DNA from: Wurfbainia villosa
Lineage: Eukaryota; Streptophyta; Magnoliopsida; Zingiberales; Zingiberaceae
Assembly: GCA_025175895.1 (NCBI GenBank)
Contig: CM046001.1
Span: forward strand, 51,645,719 to 51,709,718
Length of the DNA stretch: 64,000 bases
Direction of reading: 5' to 3'
The first letter of the stretch is position 1; every line of letters starts with the position of its first letter. Below the pieces are notes generated by a model. That model had not been told where the DNA came from, made no database searches, and saw only the letters and a list, made by a program, of their open reading frames with translations. Positions 45,950 through 55,591 of this stretch are shown piece by piece. The translations under genes were made by a program, and so were the position numbers.

Positions 45950-47030
45950 TCCTCTTTCTCAATTGATGTGTATATTTAATATGATTTCACATCATCTATC
46001 TAAGACATTTATTAATTGCTTAAATATATATTCATATCATCATAAATACAGTTTCAAAGTTTTCTTTAATAAACGTAAGTTTGATTTTCTCTCTAATATT
46101 CTTATTTATCTTGTTCATCCTCGTATATTCATTTATTCATCTTAACATCTTTATCTAAGTCTTATTTTCTATTCATGCAGTTGATATATAGTCTAACATT
46201 CAACTTCATGTAACATAACACATGTAATCATCGATTTATAAAAATTCCTTTTAAATTTTAAACATATTTTACCATCACAAATAATATCTAATGTCGTTCT
46301 TCATTTCAACTATCTTACTTGTATCTTATATAAATCATTGCTATCAACCCCTCTATCCTTTTGCAAAAATATTCTAGGTATTTAAAGTTCTCACTTATGA
46401 GTAACTAATCATCTCCAATCTAATGTCTACTACGACTAAAATTAAATTTTATATATTTTATTTTTATTCTACTAAATCTAAAACTTTTTATTTTCAATGT
46501 TTCTTGATAAAATTAGAACTTAGAATTTACTTCTTCATATATTTCTTAGACCAAAATAATATCATCTGTAAATATCATACATTATATAACCTATCATAAA
46601 TGTGTTTAATAAGTTTATCCATGACTAATATAAGAAGATATTGACTTAAAGTTGATTCTTGATATGATGTTATGTTTATAAGAAACACTTTGATTAATCC
46701 CTTTCAAGTCTTCACTATTTTTATTATATATCCTTATACATGTCATTTATTATTTCAATATATATTATGTTGACTTATTTCATTTTAAAATTCTTTACAT
46801 AATTCTTCTCGGGATTCTCTTATAAGATTTTAATAAGTTCATTGAATACCATATGTAAATCTTATTTTTTTTCAATACTTTTTAATTAATTAACTGAGAA
46901 GATATATTGCTGACGACCTTCCCAGTATAAATCCAAATTGATTTTTGGTTAAATTATTTTTCTTCCTTAATATTTTTTTCCATCATTTTAATTTTTTTTA
47001 GCTTAATGCTCTTATAATTCATATATATAT
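45950..47030 (-). pseudogene. Fossil LINE (non-LTR) reverse transcriptase
   Basis: Riddled with stops, but the minus strand preserves the order of a LINE ORF2. NQKSIWIYTGKVVSNI near 46940 corresponds to the NQFGF/PGRS region. An MVFNELIK and ENPEKN-like segment follows near 46830, then MYKDI near 46740. FTDDIILV (46570-46550) stands in place of the F/YADD catalytic box. It continues as EIYEEVNSKF, IKYIKFNFSRSRH and ENFKYLEYF (about 46390), then the downstream zinc-knuckle-side region to about 45950. Very A/T-biased and old; orientation and motif order are the main support. Confidence 0.6.
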
Positions 47031-47500
47031 TTTCTTTATTTTTTTATAGGAGGACTAGAAAACTTACCATTCATTGATCAAATATTTTCTTTATTTTAAA
47101 TATTAGGTTGGATAATGATATTGCTATACCATGATTTAAAGTTATATTTGGTAGGACGTAATGTAATCCAAGTTGTAATGTAATGCAATCTAATCTTTAT
47201 TTCATTACTATTTTTGGATAAAAATTATATGTAATCTTGGATTACAAAGGTAATTACTTTCTTTTATTTGATATCTATTACAAAGATGGTAGGAATCGAT
47301 CGACGGCGACGACGGTGGGGGGAGGGGGGGGGAGGGAGGGCGACGACCGATGGCGACCGATTGACGGTGGGGGGAGGGGGGGGGAGGATGCTCTTTGATA
47401 TGCTTTCTCATAAGAGTTTGTTACGCGGTATAATAAACTAGGACCCCACATAAGATTCTCATGAATCTCCATTTACTATCTTCTTAATAGAATTATTCCT
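47031..47500. other. AT-rich spacer with G-rich low-complexity tract
   Basis: 47140-47270 has ATGTAATCC/GGATTAC words in both orientations (possible MITE remnant). 47300-47390 has two similar GGTGGGGGGAGGGGGGGG tracts around CGACGACCGATGGCGACCGA, an approximate 45-bp duplication. No gene seen. Confidence 0.5.
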
Positions 47501-48068
47501 CAGGCAAAAGGAGGGCTTCCACGTGGATGGCGGTCTAGGTGGTTTGTTACATCACAATTAGCTCCATGGGAGCAGGTATAAAGGGGAGCAAAGAAGGAAG
47601 GAAGGAGGGGATCGATCAATTTTCATTCAAGGGACTTCTGGACACTAAACGGGGAGGACATCGAAAGAAGAGAGGAGCTTTTCCGCAGAGGAAGAGGACA
47701 ACCAAAGGGGAAGGAAAGGGAGGAAATTGGAGAAGGGAGAAGAGGGTGGAGGACTATTCTAGTTTCATTCATCTCTTTGTTTTGTGCACATCTTGAATTG
47801 TAAGGGATTTTCTCCACCTCCGGAAGTGCTTCCGAGAAGGAGGGATTTTATAGTTAAGGTGTTTAGTACCGTAGCTTGCTCTAGAGCTCATCCCATGGAG
47901 TAGGAATTGAAATTCCAAACCATATTAAATCTTGCATCATCATTCTTTATTGCTTGCTTCATCATCATTATCTCTTTCTTTTACTGTTGCGGCCGGAGAT
48001 GACCCTAAGCCTCCTTAATGTCATCATCCAATCTCCTAAAAGGAGGTAGCAAATCCGTTGCCGCATCA
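47500..48068 (+). repeat. 5' LTR end of gypsy element G
   Basis: Region directly upstream of the PBS: TATA box TATAAAG (47577-47583), purine-rich transcribed stretch, TCTTGAATTGTAAGG, and an end near CCGTTGCCGCA (about 48065). The LTR start was not located; no TG boundary or TSD is clear. Confidence 0.6.
47577..47583 (+). promoter_or_regulatory. TATA box of gypsy G LTR
   Basis: GGTATAAAGGGGAG, about 490 bp before the PBS; typical of plant LTR promoters. Confidence 0.55.
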
Positions 48069-48070
48069 GT

Positions 48071-48088
48071 TGGCACCGTCTATGGGAA
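48071..48088 (+). other. Primer-binding site of gypsy G
   Basis: TGGCACCGTCTATGGGAA, close to the TGGCGCCGTCTGTGGGAA-type PBS of Tat/Ogre elements, which differs from the tRNA-Met PBS of the copia elements here. Confidence 0.75.
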
Positions 48089-48114
48089 ACATTTTTATTG
48101 AGTAAGACGTTGAG

Positions 48115-48526
48115 ATGCCTTTACAAGAGATCCCTCTTCCAACAACCCCTTCCGCAGAGGAGTGCCCTATCACTTTGCTATCATCCCAGCTGAAGGCCAT
48201 AGTAGACACCACTGTATCCGAAGCCTTGGTCAGAGAAAGGAAAAGGATGGAGTATCTTAATTCACATTTCAAGGGGCCTTCTCAGAGGGAGCCACCGTTG
48301 GAAGGACCTTCCTATGTCCTCCCGCCTGGTCCCCAGGAGATTGAAATATTTCCAAGTGAAGTGTTAATGGGGAGGACGTATCAGTACCCTATCTTGGCAG
48401 CACAGACGAGACATGAAGATCATGGGGAGAGTCAGTCCACCAGAGCACCTGAACCTTATGAGTTGTGTCCCTTTACTGAAGACATCATGGTAGAGCAACC
48501 ACTGCCACATTTTCAGACTCCCCAGG
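48115..48526 (+). pseudogene. gypsy G gag N-terminus, truncated by LTR F
   Basis: Starts 27 bp after the PBS: MPLQEIPLPTTPSAEECP, LKAIVDTTVSEALVRERKRM and a long acidic/proline-rich region up to PLPHFQTP. Open for 137 codons until LTR F begins at 48527. No zinc knuckle or pol is in the window because the insertion cuts it. Tat affinity comes from the PBS and from general similarity of layout to element P. Confidence 0.65.
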
Positions 48527-48725
48527 TGTTGGAGGATCGGTGGCCGACTAGAGGGGGGTGAATAGCCGAATTCGCGTGTACGATGGAAATCGATCATTCT
48601 TGCATGCTTCGCCTACAATGATCGTTAGAATGCACAGTGGAAATAATAGAAATACAACACGAAAACAATACAAAACACAAGACACAATCGATATACGTGG
48701 TTCGGAACCTTAGGGTTCTTACTCC

Positions 48726-48728
48726 ATG
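48726..48728. repeat. TSD of CACTA-2 (left, ATG; right, ACA)
   Basis: Left flank CCATG, right flank (53579-53581) ACAGG. Sister LTRs read CTCCACGGGG at this point, so the original target was probably ACG. One copy changed C to T and the other G to A, both CpG deaminations. Confidence 0.65.
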
Positions 48729-49343
48729 CACTACAACAAAAATGCTAAAAGACAACACCATAAAGACAACGATTTTAGGAGAAACCGTTGTGATTTTGAT
48801 AAAAGACAATGATTTTTGACAAAATCGTTGTCTTTGAGCGCCCATATAACATAAAAGACAACGATTTTACACTATCCGTTGTCATTGAGCATATTTTTTT
48901 TAAATCAACAATGTATTTTATAACGGTTTTCTAGAACCGTTGTCTTTGAGAATTTTTTTTTATCTTAACAACAGTTGGGACAACGGTGCAATCAACCGTT
49001 GTCAATAAGAATATTTTCATAACGTTTGGTACAATGGTAAAAAATTGTTGTCGTTGTGATAATAATATAACAGTTTTAAACCGTTGTCAATGAAATTTTA
49101 ATAGCGTAATGAATTAGGAGAAATATAACATAATTCGTTAATAATAATTATTAATTTTAAAATGTTTTTAAAACAAATAAAAATTATTATTTTTATTATC
49201 AATATTATTTTTTTTAAATTATTGGAAAAAGTTTTTTTTAAAAAAAATTATAAATATATAAGATTAAAAAATAAAAAAAATAATTTAATCAATAATAAAT
49301 TAAATAAATTTTTATGTATTATAAAATTTAAATCATTGTATTT

Positions 49344-49349
<6 letters not shown>

Positions 49350-49390
<41 letters not shown>
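49350..49390. repeat. AT microsatellite in CACTA-2
   Basis: (TA)n between TTTAAATT and GTTAAAAGG. Confidence 0.95.
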
Positions 49391-49393
<3 letters not shown>

Positions 49394-49404
49394 AAAAGGT
49401 TAAT

Positions 49405-49610
49405 TTTTTCGTTGCTTTTCCATGTTCCCTTCCACCGTTTTTCCGAGCTTCTGCTTCCACCGTTTCCCCTTTCGACATTTTCCCCACTTTCGTCCGATTC
49501 CGTTCGTTGCTTTTCCGCATTCCCTTCCACCGTTTTCCTTCCGCCATTTTTCCGAACTTCTCCTTCCACCGTTTCCCCCTTCGATATTTTCCCCGTTTTC
49601 GCCCGATTTT
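49405..49610 (+). repeat. Degenerate ~95-bp tandem duplication
   Basis: CGTTGCTTTTCC-n-TTCCCTTCCACCG blocks start near 49409 and 49504, each followed by TTTTTCCGA(G/A)CTTCT and CCTTCGA(C/T)ATTTTCCCC. The translated frames are low-complexity Pro/Phe/Ser and not a gene. Confidence 0.75.
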
Positions 49611-49674
49611 CAGTCGATAGCTCGTTTTTCCCATAGCTTCCGTCGTTTCCACATAGCTTCCGCCTGATAGCTTT

Positions 49675-49940
49675 AACGAGAAATTTAACGACGGTAAAGC
49701 TACCTTTATTGATGATATTTAACGACGGTATCAAAATACTGTCATTATTGGTGGTTCAATACCGACCAAATTTAATGTCCGTCGTTAATGTATATGCATT
49801 AACGACGGTATTTTATCCCGTCGTTGATACTTTATCATCAACTATGATTTTTTTGTTTCGATCGTTAATGTTGTATCTTTAACGATGTTATTTTTTCCAT
49901 CGTTATTGTAAAACCTTTAACGACGAATTTTTTCTTCCAT
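49675..49940. repeat. TTAACGACGG repeat array
   Basis: At least six copies of TTAACGACGG(T) or its complement CCGTCGTTAA within 260 bp, in both orientations. The word differs from the AACCGTTGTC word of the CACTA ends and looks like the subterminal region of a second transposon type. No partner array is found on the other side of the element. Confidence 0.7.
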
Positions 49941-50613
49941 CATTATTACTTTTTCAATTTTTTATAAAATCAAAACTCCAAGCTGATTTTTTTACTGGGT
50001 CGATTTTTTTAATATAAAAAAACCATCTTTAAATAAATTATGAAAATTTAATTTTATTTATATCCATTTTCATGTTTTTTTATTTCATTAAAAAATGTCT
50101 TAATTTTATTTATATTTTTTATTTATTTTCTTATATTTTTTCCCTTATTTTTTTTTCCCAAAACCCATATTAAGGTAAACTAGCTTTGATTTTTTCTCCA
50201 TCTTCCCTTTCCGTCACGCTCTTTTTCTTTCTCTCTATATTCCGTCGCTGCTCCATCCTCTCTCTTTTCTGTCGCTGTCGTCGTCGCTCCAGCTTTCCGT
50301 CGCTGTCGTCGCCGCTCCAGCCTTCCGTCGCTGCTAAGCATCTGCCGACAATGGGAGAACTGTGACTCTTTGCTTCCACTGGTTCACTCCGAAAACCCTA
50401 GTTTGATCGCGATGTATCTTTTCGAATCGGTCGACTTTCTTTGTTCTTGATTTGGAATTTTGGATCGATTTGCATTTCCATTAGATCGATCTTACAAAAC
50501 TGAAGAGGGATTGTGATGGATGACATGTTTGATAGAAAACTTCAATCTTTTATTCTTATTCATGTTTCTGTAGATTTCGTGCTTATTTTCACATCCATGA
50601 TTTCTACGTAACC

Positions 50614-50976
50614 ATGATCTGCATAGCCATCTTTCTCGGGCCATTTCTATTCTCCGCCGTCATTATACTGATGCTCTTTGCTCTCATCCAGGCAAGTCAG
50701 CGATCGATCAAGCTTTTATTTTTATCGCAAAACTTTGATTTTCTTCGACGGCAATTTTTTTTTCTGCAGGTGCTATTCAACTTGGGGAAGATCTCTACTA
50801 TGATTTATGGAGCTGTCGCCGCAATTATATTCTGTGGATACATAATCTACGACACAGATAACCTGATCAAACGCTACTCCTACGACGAGTACATTTGGGC
50901 AGCGGTGGCGCTGTACCTGGACATCATCAACTTGTTCTTGTCTCTGCTCACTTTGTTCAGAGCAACTGAAAGTTAA
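50614..50976 (+). CDS. LIFEGUARD-like (Bax inhibitor-1 family) chimeric mini-gene in CACTA-2
   Basis: Two exons, 50614-50691 and 50770-50976, joined by a 78-bp intron with a GC donor (CCAG|GCAAGT) and a CTGCAG acceptor. The spliced frame has 94 codons with no stop before TAA at 50974. It reads FLGPFLFSAVIILMLFALIQ, then VLFNLGKISTMIYGAVAAII and CGYIIYDTDNLIKRYSYDEY, WAAVALYLDIINLFLSLLTL. These are the last membrane segments of plant LIFEGUARD proteins, multi-pass ER/Golgi membrane proteins linked to cell-death control. The N-terminal helices are absent; MICIAI is not part of the family. Coding is clean while neighbouring TE genes are broken, so capture is recent or the frame is under constraint. 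Expression is unknown. Confidence 0.75.
   Translation: MICIAIFLGPFLFSAVIILMLFALIQASQRSIKLLFLSQNFDFLRRQFFFLQVLFNLGKISTMIYGAVAAIIFCGYIIYDTDNLIKRYSYDEYIWAAVALYLDIINLFLSLLTLFRATES
50692..50769 (+). other. GC-AG intron of the LIFEGUARD fragment
   Basis: Donor CAG|GCAAGT, acceptor TTTCTGCAG|GTG with a long T-tract (50754-50763). Splicing keeps the frame (Gln then Val). Reading through instead also gives an open frame, as a 120-codon ORF. Confidence 0.7.
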
Positions 50977-51545
50977 GAAAGAACAATGTAATGTAAGCCT
51001 CACAATGCGCTGCTAATACTCGAGGTCAATCTTCGAATCGTAGTGAAAATGTTGTTCTCGATCGAGTTTTTCAGAATGGAGCTTTTAAGTGTTTGCCAAA
51101 TTTGTTGAAATCGATATGATCAGGAAGTCATAGAAGTCACAGTACAACAACAAAGAACTTTGATACTTTATAGATCCCTCTGCGAGGGTACAATTATTGT
51201 ATATGAACTCATTCTAGATTTGAATGGGTTCGAGTATCACCGAAATAATTTGAGACTTAGTTTCTCCATCCACCACCATGCCATATCCATCCCCATCCTC
51301 ATAAAAGAACTGTGCCGTCCGTGGGATGTTAATTGCTACATTCTTGAAGTACTCCTCTTTGTTTATATTATTTTTCATTTAACTAAAATAATGATGTATT
51401 TGTTATAGGATCATGGAATCTCAAAAGTCATATTTGGGTACTAACTGATTGTTATTTCCTAAAAATTGTTTCTTGTTTTGTTGTAATGTTATTTAATATG
51501 TTGTAATAATGTTAGACAACTATTATTTTAATGTTGAAAAGTTTT

Positions 51546-52917
51546 AGGAGGTGGAAGATGATTATCGTAAAATGAGGGAGCTGAAAGTCAGAGCAGAAGC
51601 TGTTGATGTAGCCAAATCCTAGGTATTTTTTTCTTTGTAGCTTAACAATATATGGTATATGAATCAAATGTGGTTTGGTTTCTTCCATTCTATTTTTGCT
51701 TAATAATTGGAAATTAGAGGTTCTTATTCCAATTTTTTTCCTGTTACTTTCACTCTCCAGCTAATATGTCATTATTTCTTATTGTAGTTTCTGGCAACAG
51801 TTTTACTTGAAATCAGGACGACCATGAATGATATTTTAGGTTTGTGACAATTCATAAAACTTTAAGATCGTCCCTTTAATTCATAAGATATTTACAGTTG
51901 ATTTTCATTATCTGAAATGCATATGTTGTTGGGTGTCACTTCACATTAGTTGATAAGAGGACCCTTAGTTTGGCAGCAAGGTTGAATGACACACCACCAA
52001 ACCAATTAGTTTTGGTTCCAGTTAACATAGGGTGTGTAAAATAGAGGTGGAATGCTAATTTTTTACTTTGATAAACACTTGCTTAACTACATGCATTAAT
52101 ATTGTGTATATATGTAGTTTCTATTGGATTTTGACTGTCATCGATCCTCACAAAGAGGTTGTTTTGTTGTTGGATCCTCTCGGTTAGCGTAATCGTGATG
52201 AGACTTGGAAGAATATTGTGAATATGTAAGTTTTAGTAGGAAAATATTTGGAATATTTATTATAATTTTTTTATATATACTAGATGCTCTAAAAGTTTAT
52301 AATATTTTATGATTTTATGAAGGGCTTTGAAATTGTTCAACATAGAGATTGACAAGCACAGAAAGAAACAACCTTTGTGGGAAATAATCAAGGTATGTTT
52401 TACATTGTGGGGAGCTTATATAATTTGAGTAATTATTTAGTGACATTTTTGTTAAAGTAGATGTAAATCATATACTTTCTTGTTAACAAGTAGATGTTAT
52501 TCATATACATTTTTTGTTAGTGACTTTTTTTTTTGTGTAATTTATGTATCAAATTTTACTATCCGAATAACTACTATAATTTTTTCCATCACAGGTTCTC
52601 CTTTAACCGGATGGAGCTCAATGCAGTTATTTTGTTTTGCGATATATGAGAGATATAATTGAAGACACTGTATCCATTGACAAGTCTTCCCTACGACCAA
52701 TAGTAATATTAGATATATTTTCAAATTTTCTTATTGATACATATTTGTAAAATAATTTGTGCAATTAATTATCACATAGTACTCAAAGTGTTTAATTACA
52801 TGTTCATTCATTTATTCACATGCAGTTCATAAAATCTGTGATAGCTGCAAAGGAAATTGATGAAGTACGTTCGGAGTGAGTTGAATGCATACAAGATCAC
52901 ATATATGATGATTAGGA
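51546..52917 (+). pseudogene. Ulp1-like (C48) cysteine protease remnant in CACTA-2
   Basis: Six exon-like blocks with GT/AG borders: about 51546-51621 (EVEDDYRKMRELKVRAEAVDV); 51788-51840 (FLATVLLEIRTTMNDI); 52118-52225 (FYWILTVIDPHKEVVLLLDPLG, then a stop and RNRDETWKNIVN); 52323-52392 (ALKLFNIEIDKHRKKQPLW); 52595-52702 (stop, then QCSYFVLRYMRDIIED); and 52826-52917 (FIKSVIAAKEIDEVRSE, then a stop). The catalytic Cys (Gln-Cys) and the Asp (LLDPL) are present, but the His expected before Trp is Tyr. Stops at three or more places. Plant CACTA elements often carry such SUMO-protease-like genes. Confidence 0.7.
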
Positions 52918-53159
52918 GATTTAAGTGTACATACCTCTTTTGGTTAGATGTGGTAATCTATAAATGTTTTGGTTATTATGCATAATACTTGTGGTGTAGT
53001 ATTAAGCATATAATGTGTAGTTGTTTTGTTACAGTACTTTTGTATATATATTTTTAAGAGTGATCATTTAAAATGGGAAGATGTGACTTTGTACTTTACA
53101 TTGCTACAAGTGTGAGTGTATATGTGTTTTCTATAATTCTTTTTGATATTGTATGATTT

Positions 53160-53550
53160 ATATTAAAAACACAACACTATAAATCGACAACGGTTTATTA
53201 TTTTCTAGAGTAACCGTTGATAAATGACAATGGTTATTAATCGTTGTCTATAACTCAAAAAATTATAATAAATCCATGCGTTGAGAAAAATATGACACTC
53301 AAAGACAACGGTTATAATCCGTTGTAATTTTAGTTGAAAGACAACGGTGAAAAATCACTGTCTATGATCTAAAAAATCCGTTGTAAATCAACCCGTTGTG
53401 AAAAGTGAGTCACTCAAAGACAACAGTTAAAAACTGTTGTCTTTTCCTTAAATCGACAACGATTTTTAACCGTTGTCTATGCCCGCACCACTTTTCACAA
53501 TGGATTGATTTACCACGGATTTTTTGGATCATAGACAACGGTTTTTTACC
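53160..53550. repeat. Right subterminal repeats of CACTA-2
   Basis: GACAACGGTT, AACCGTTGTC and variants in both orientations, about every 30-40 bp. CAATGGATTGATTTACCACGG matches the reverse of CCGTTGTAAATCAACCCGTTG, forming a longer inverted repeat around 53370-53520. Confidence 0.78.
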
Positions 53551-54009
53551 GTTGTCTATTCGAATTTTTGTTGTAGTGACAGGGTGAGCTCAACGAGCTC
53601 GTGTTATGCGCACGATACTAATAAAACTCCTTCTCGACAACAAGTCGGAGGTGGAGAAACCTTATACAAGCAATTACAATGTAATACAAAAGTATAAGCA
53701 AATACAAAGACAATATGAAAGAAAACTTTACACAAATGACTTTGATCACTTTTGCTTGCTGCTTGCTTTGGTTTGGCTCTTGAAGGACTGGAATGCAGCA
53801 GTAATTCCCCTCCAAAATCGCCCCAAAAACTCTTGCAAAATCCTCCATCTCGAGCTCCATTTATAACCTACATCGAGCTAATTTCACGCCAATCAGTCGA
53901 CTGATCGTGACCATCAGTTGATTGCTCCTGTAGCCGTTGTCTCACAACGACTCGATCTACGCTGGACAAGTTCCAATGGATCCATCATCAGTCGACTGAT
54001 CATGTCCAT

Positions 54010-54014
54010 CAATC
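54010..54014. repeat. Target-site duplication CAATC of element E (left)
   Basis: CAATC before TGTTGGAAAATTG and again at 60872-60876 after ACCAACA; host sequence is LTR F. Confidence 0.93.
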
Positions 54015-55573
54015 TGTTGGAAAATTGAGGCCGCTAGAGGGGGGGTGAATAGCGTTTGACCGTAAGTAGATGGAATTCGTTCACGATCGTCTCTACAAAA
54101 CTCGTTATGCGCAGCGGAATAGAAATAATAAAAGCAATAACGAAAAGATACAATCACGAACACAAGGATATAACGTGGTTCGGAACCGAATGGTTCATAC
54201 TCCACGGATTGAGCTCTAACGAGCTCTAGCGATGCCAATGCAATCACTAATCAATAAACTCCTTCTCGACAACAAGTCGGAGGCGGAGAAACCTCGTACA
54301 AACGTTTACAACAATAAACGAAAGAAATACAAGCAAATACAAGTGAAAATGTAAAGAACACTTTACAAACTAGGGTTTTGAGCGCTTGCTTGTCGGTTGC
54401 TTGGATGAGCTTGAAGGACCCTGAAATGCACTTGCAAATCGCCTCACCAAAGCCCCCAAAGAACTAATTATGAAATCCTCCACGAGCTCCCCTTTTTATC
54501 TTGCGTCGGGCTGGATTTTCGCCTATCAGTCGACTGCCATAAGTCCCCAGTCGACTGATGCCACTGTTGTCGTGAGACAACGACTCAATCCACGTCGGAC
54601 AAGTTCCAACGGGACTCTTGGCAGTCGACTGCCAGCGCCCGTAGCCGACTGGCCAGTCGGCTACGGAGCATTCTGTGCTCGACATTGGCAATGATCATTG
54701 CCGACCCTTGGCGATCGACCGCCATCGACACTACCGATCGATTGCCAATGAGCAATGCCGAGCATTTCGACTTTAAACTAGCAGTCGAACTCAAGTCGAC
54801 TCACGACAGTCGAACCGGCCATAATGCCAGTCGACTGCCAATCTCAAAAACGAGGTTTTAACCCAAGTATGGTGCCCCCATACTTGCTAGACCACCCTTA
54901 GCCTAGACCTAAGCCTTCTAGCCACCTCCATCAGCCTCACGCATCTCGGATCCCTCCAAGTCATCCATGACTTGTTCATCCATCGCGCTAGCCTCTAGGT
55001 GCTTCCGTCGGCTATGTCATGATAACGGTGTCTACACCGCCAAAGCACATTGGACTTACGCCGCCAAGACTCCGCTTGGACTTTACGCCGCCAACCATTG
55101 GACTTATGCTGCCAAGACTCCCGCTTGGACTTTACGCAGCCAATATCAAACCCCTTGAACTTCTCATGCCAAGACTCAAGCTTGGACTTTCCCTTGCCAA
55201 CCCATGTTGGACTTTTACATTGCCAAGACCCATGCTTGGACTTTTCCCTTTCCAACTCATGTTGGACTTCTCAAATGCCAAGACCATGCTTGGACTTTCC
55301 CTTGCCAACCCATGTTGGACTTTTACATTGCCAAGACCCATGCTTGGACTTTTACATTGCCAAGACCCATGCTTGGACTTTTCATGCCAAGTACTCAAGA
55401 CTTGGACTTTACCAAATGCCAAGTGTTCCACTTGGACTTTCCATGTCAAGTACACAAGACTTGGACTTTCTCATGACAATTACATTGTCATATATTTTTG
55501 TCGAAACATCAAAACATCACTCGAGTCAAACTCGAGTCCTGGTCAATCGTGACCTGGGTCGATTGCACCAACA
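54015..55573 (-). repeat. Left (3') LTR of element E
   Basis: Starts TGTTGGAAAATTGAGGCC and ends GATTGCACCAACA. Contains CAGTCGACTG words (54525-54860), a minus-strand TATA-like GATAAAAAG at 54492-54500, and a hairpin-repeat array (55040-55490). Confidence 0.93.
55040..55490 (+). repeat. CCAAG/CTTGG hairpin array, left LTR of E
   Basis: Fifteen or so units such as GCCAAGACCCATGCTTGGAC, 25-45 bp each, ending CTTGGACTTT. Each forms a CCAAG...CTTGG stem. Because of the repeat, all frames in both strands are open for 60-170 codons; these ORFs are low-complexity and not genes. The right LTR copy is at 60338-60780. Confidence 0.85.
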
Positions 55574-55591
55574 ATCTCCCCCTTTTTGATG
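55574..55591 (-). other. Polypurine tract of element E
   Basis: Minus strand reads CATCAAAAAGGGGGAGAT directly before the 3' LTR (TGTTGGTGC). Identical sequence follows LTR F at 61680-61697. Confidence 0.9.

Larger units (their letters stand above)
48729..53578 (+). mobile_element. CACTA (En/Spm-type) transposon 2, 4850 bp, with captured LIFEGUARD gene
   Basis: TIRs CACTACAACAAAAATGC and (reverse complement) CACTACAACAAAAATTC, 28 bp with three mismatches (48729-48756, 53551-53578). Subterminal AACCGTTGTC arrays at 48757-49090 and 53160-53550. No transposase is seen. The interior contains an AT microsatellite (49350-49390), a separate TTAACGACGG array, a CT-rich leader, two LIFEGUARD exons and an Ulp1-like protease remnant. 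Same family as CACTA-1. Confidence 0.88.

Noticed and set aside
47623..47817. ORFs on both strands at 47539-47817
   Set aside because: Purine-rich leader of the gypsy G LTR; low complexity and no family.
49342..49734. 130-codon minus-strand ORF starting near an AT repeat
   Set aside because: Covers the 95-bp tandem duplication and the AT microsatellite; a Lys/Glu/Gly-rich artefact.
55019..55589. Long overlapping ORFs (up to 179 codons) in all frames, and the same at 60265-61034
   Set aside because: They come from the CCAAG/CTTGG tandem repeat, which lacks stop codons in several frames on both strands. The translations are simple repeats and identical in both LTRs.
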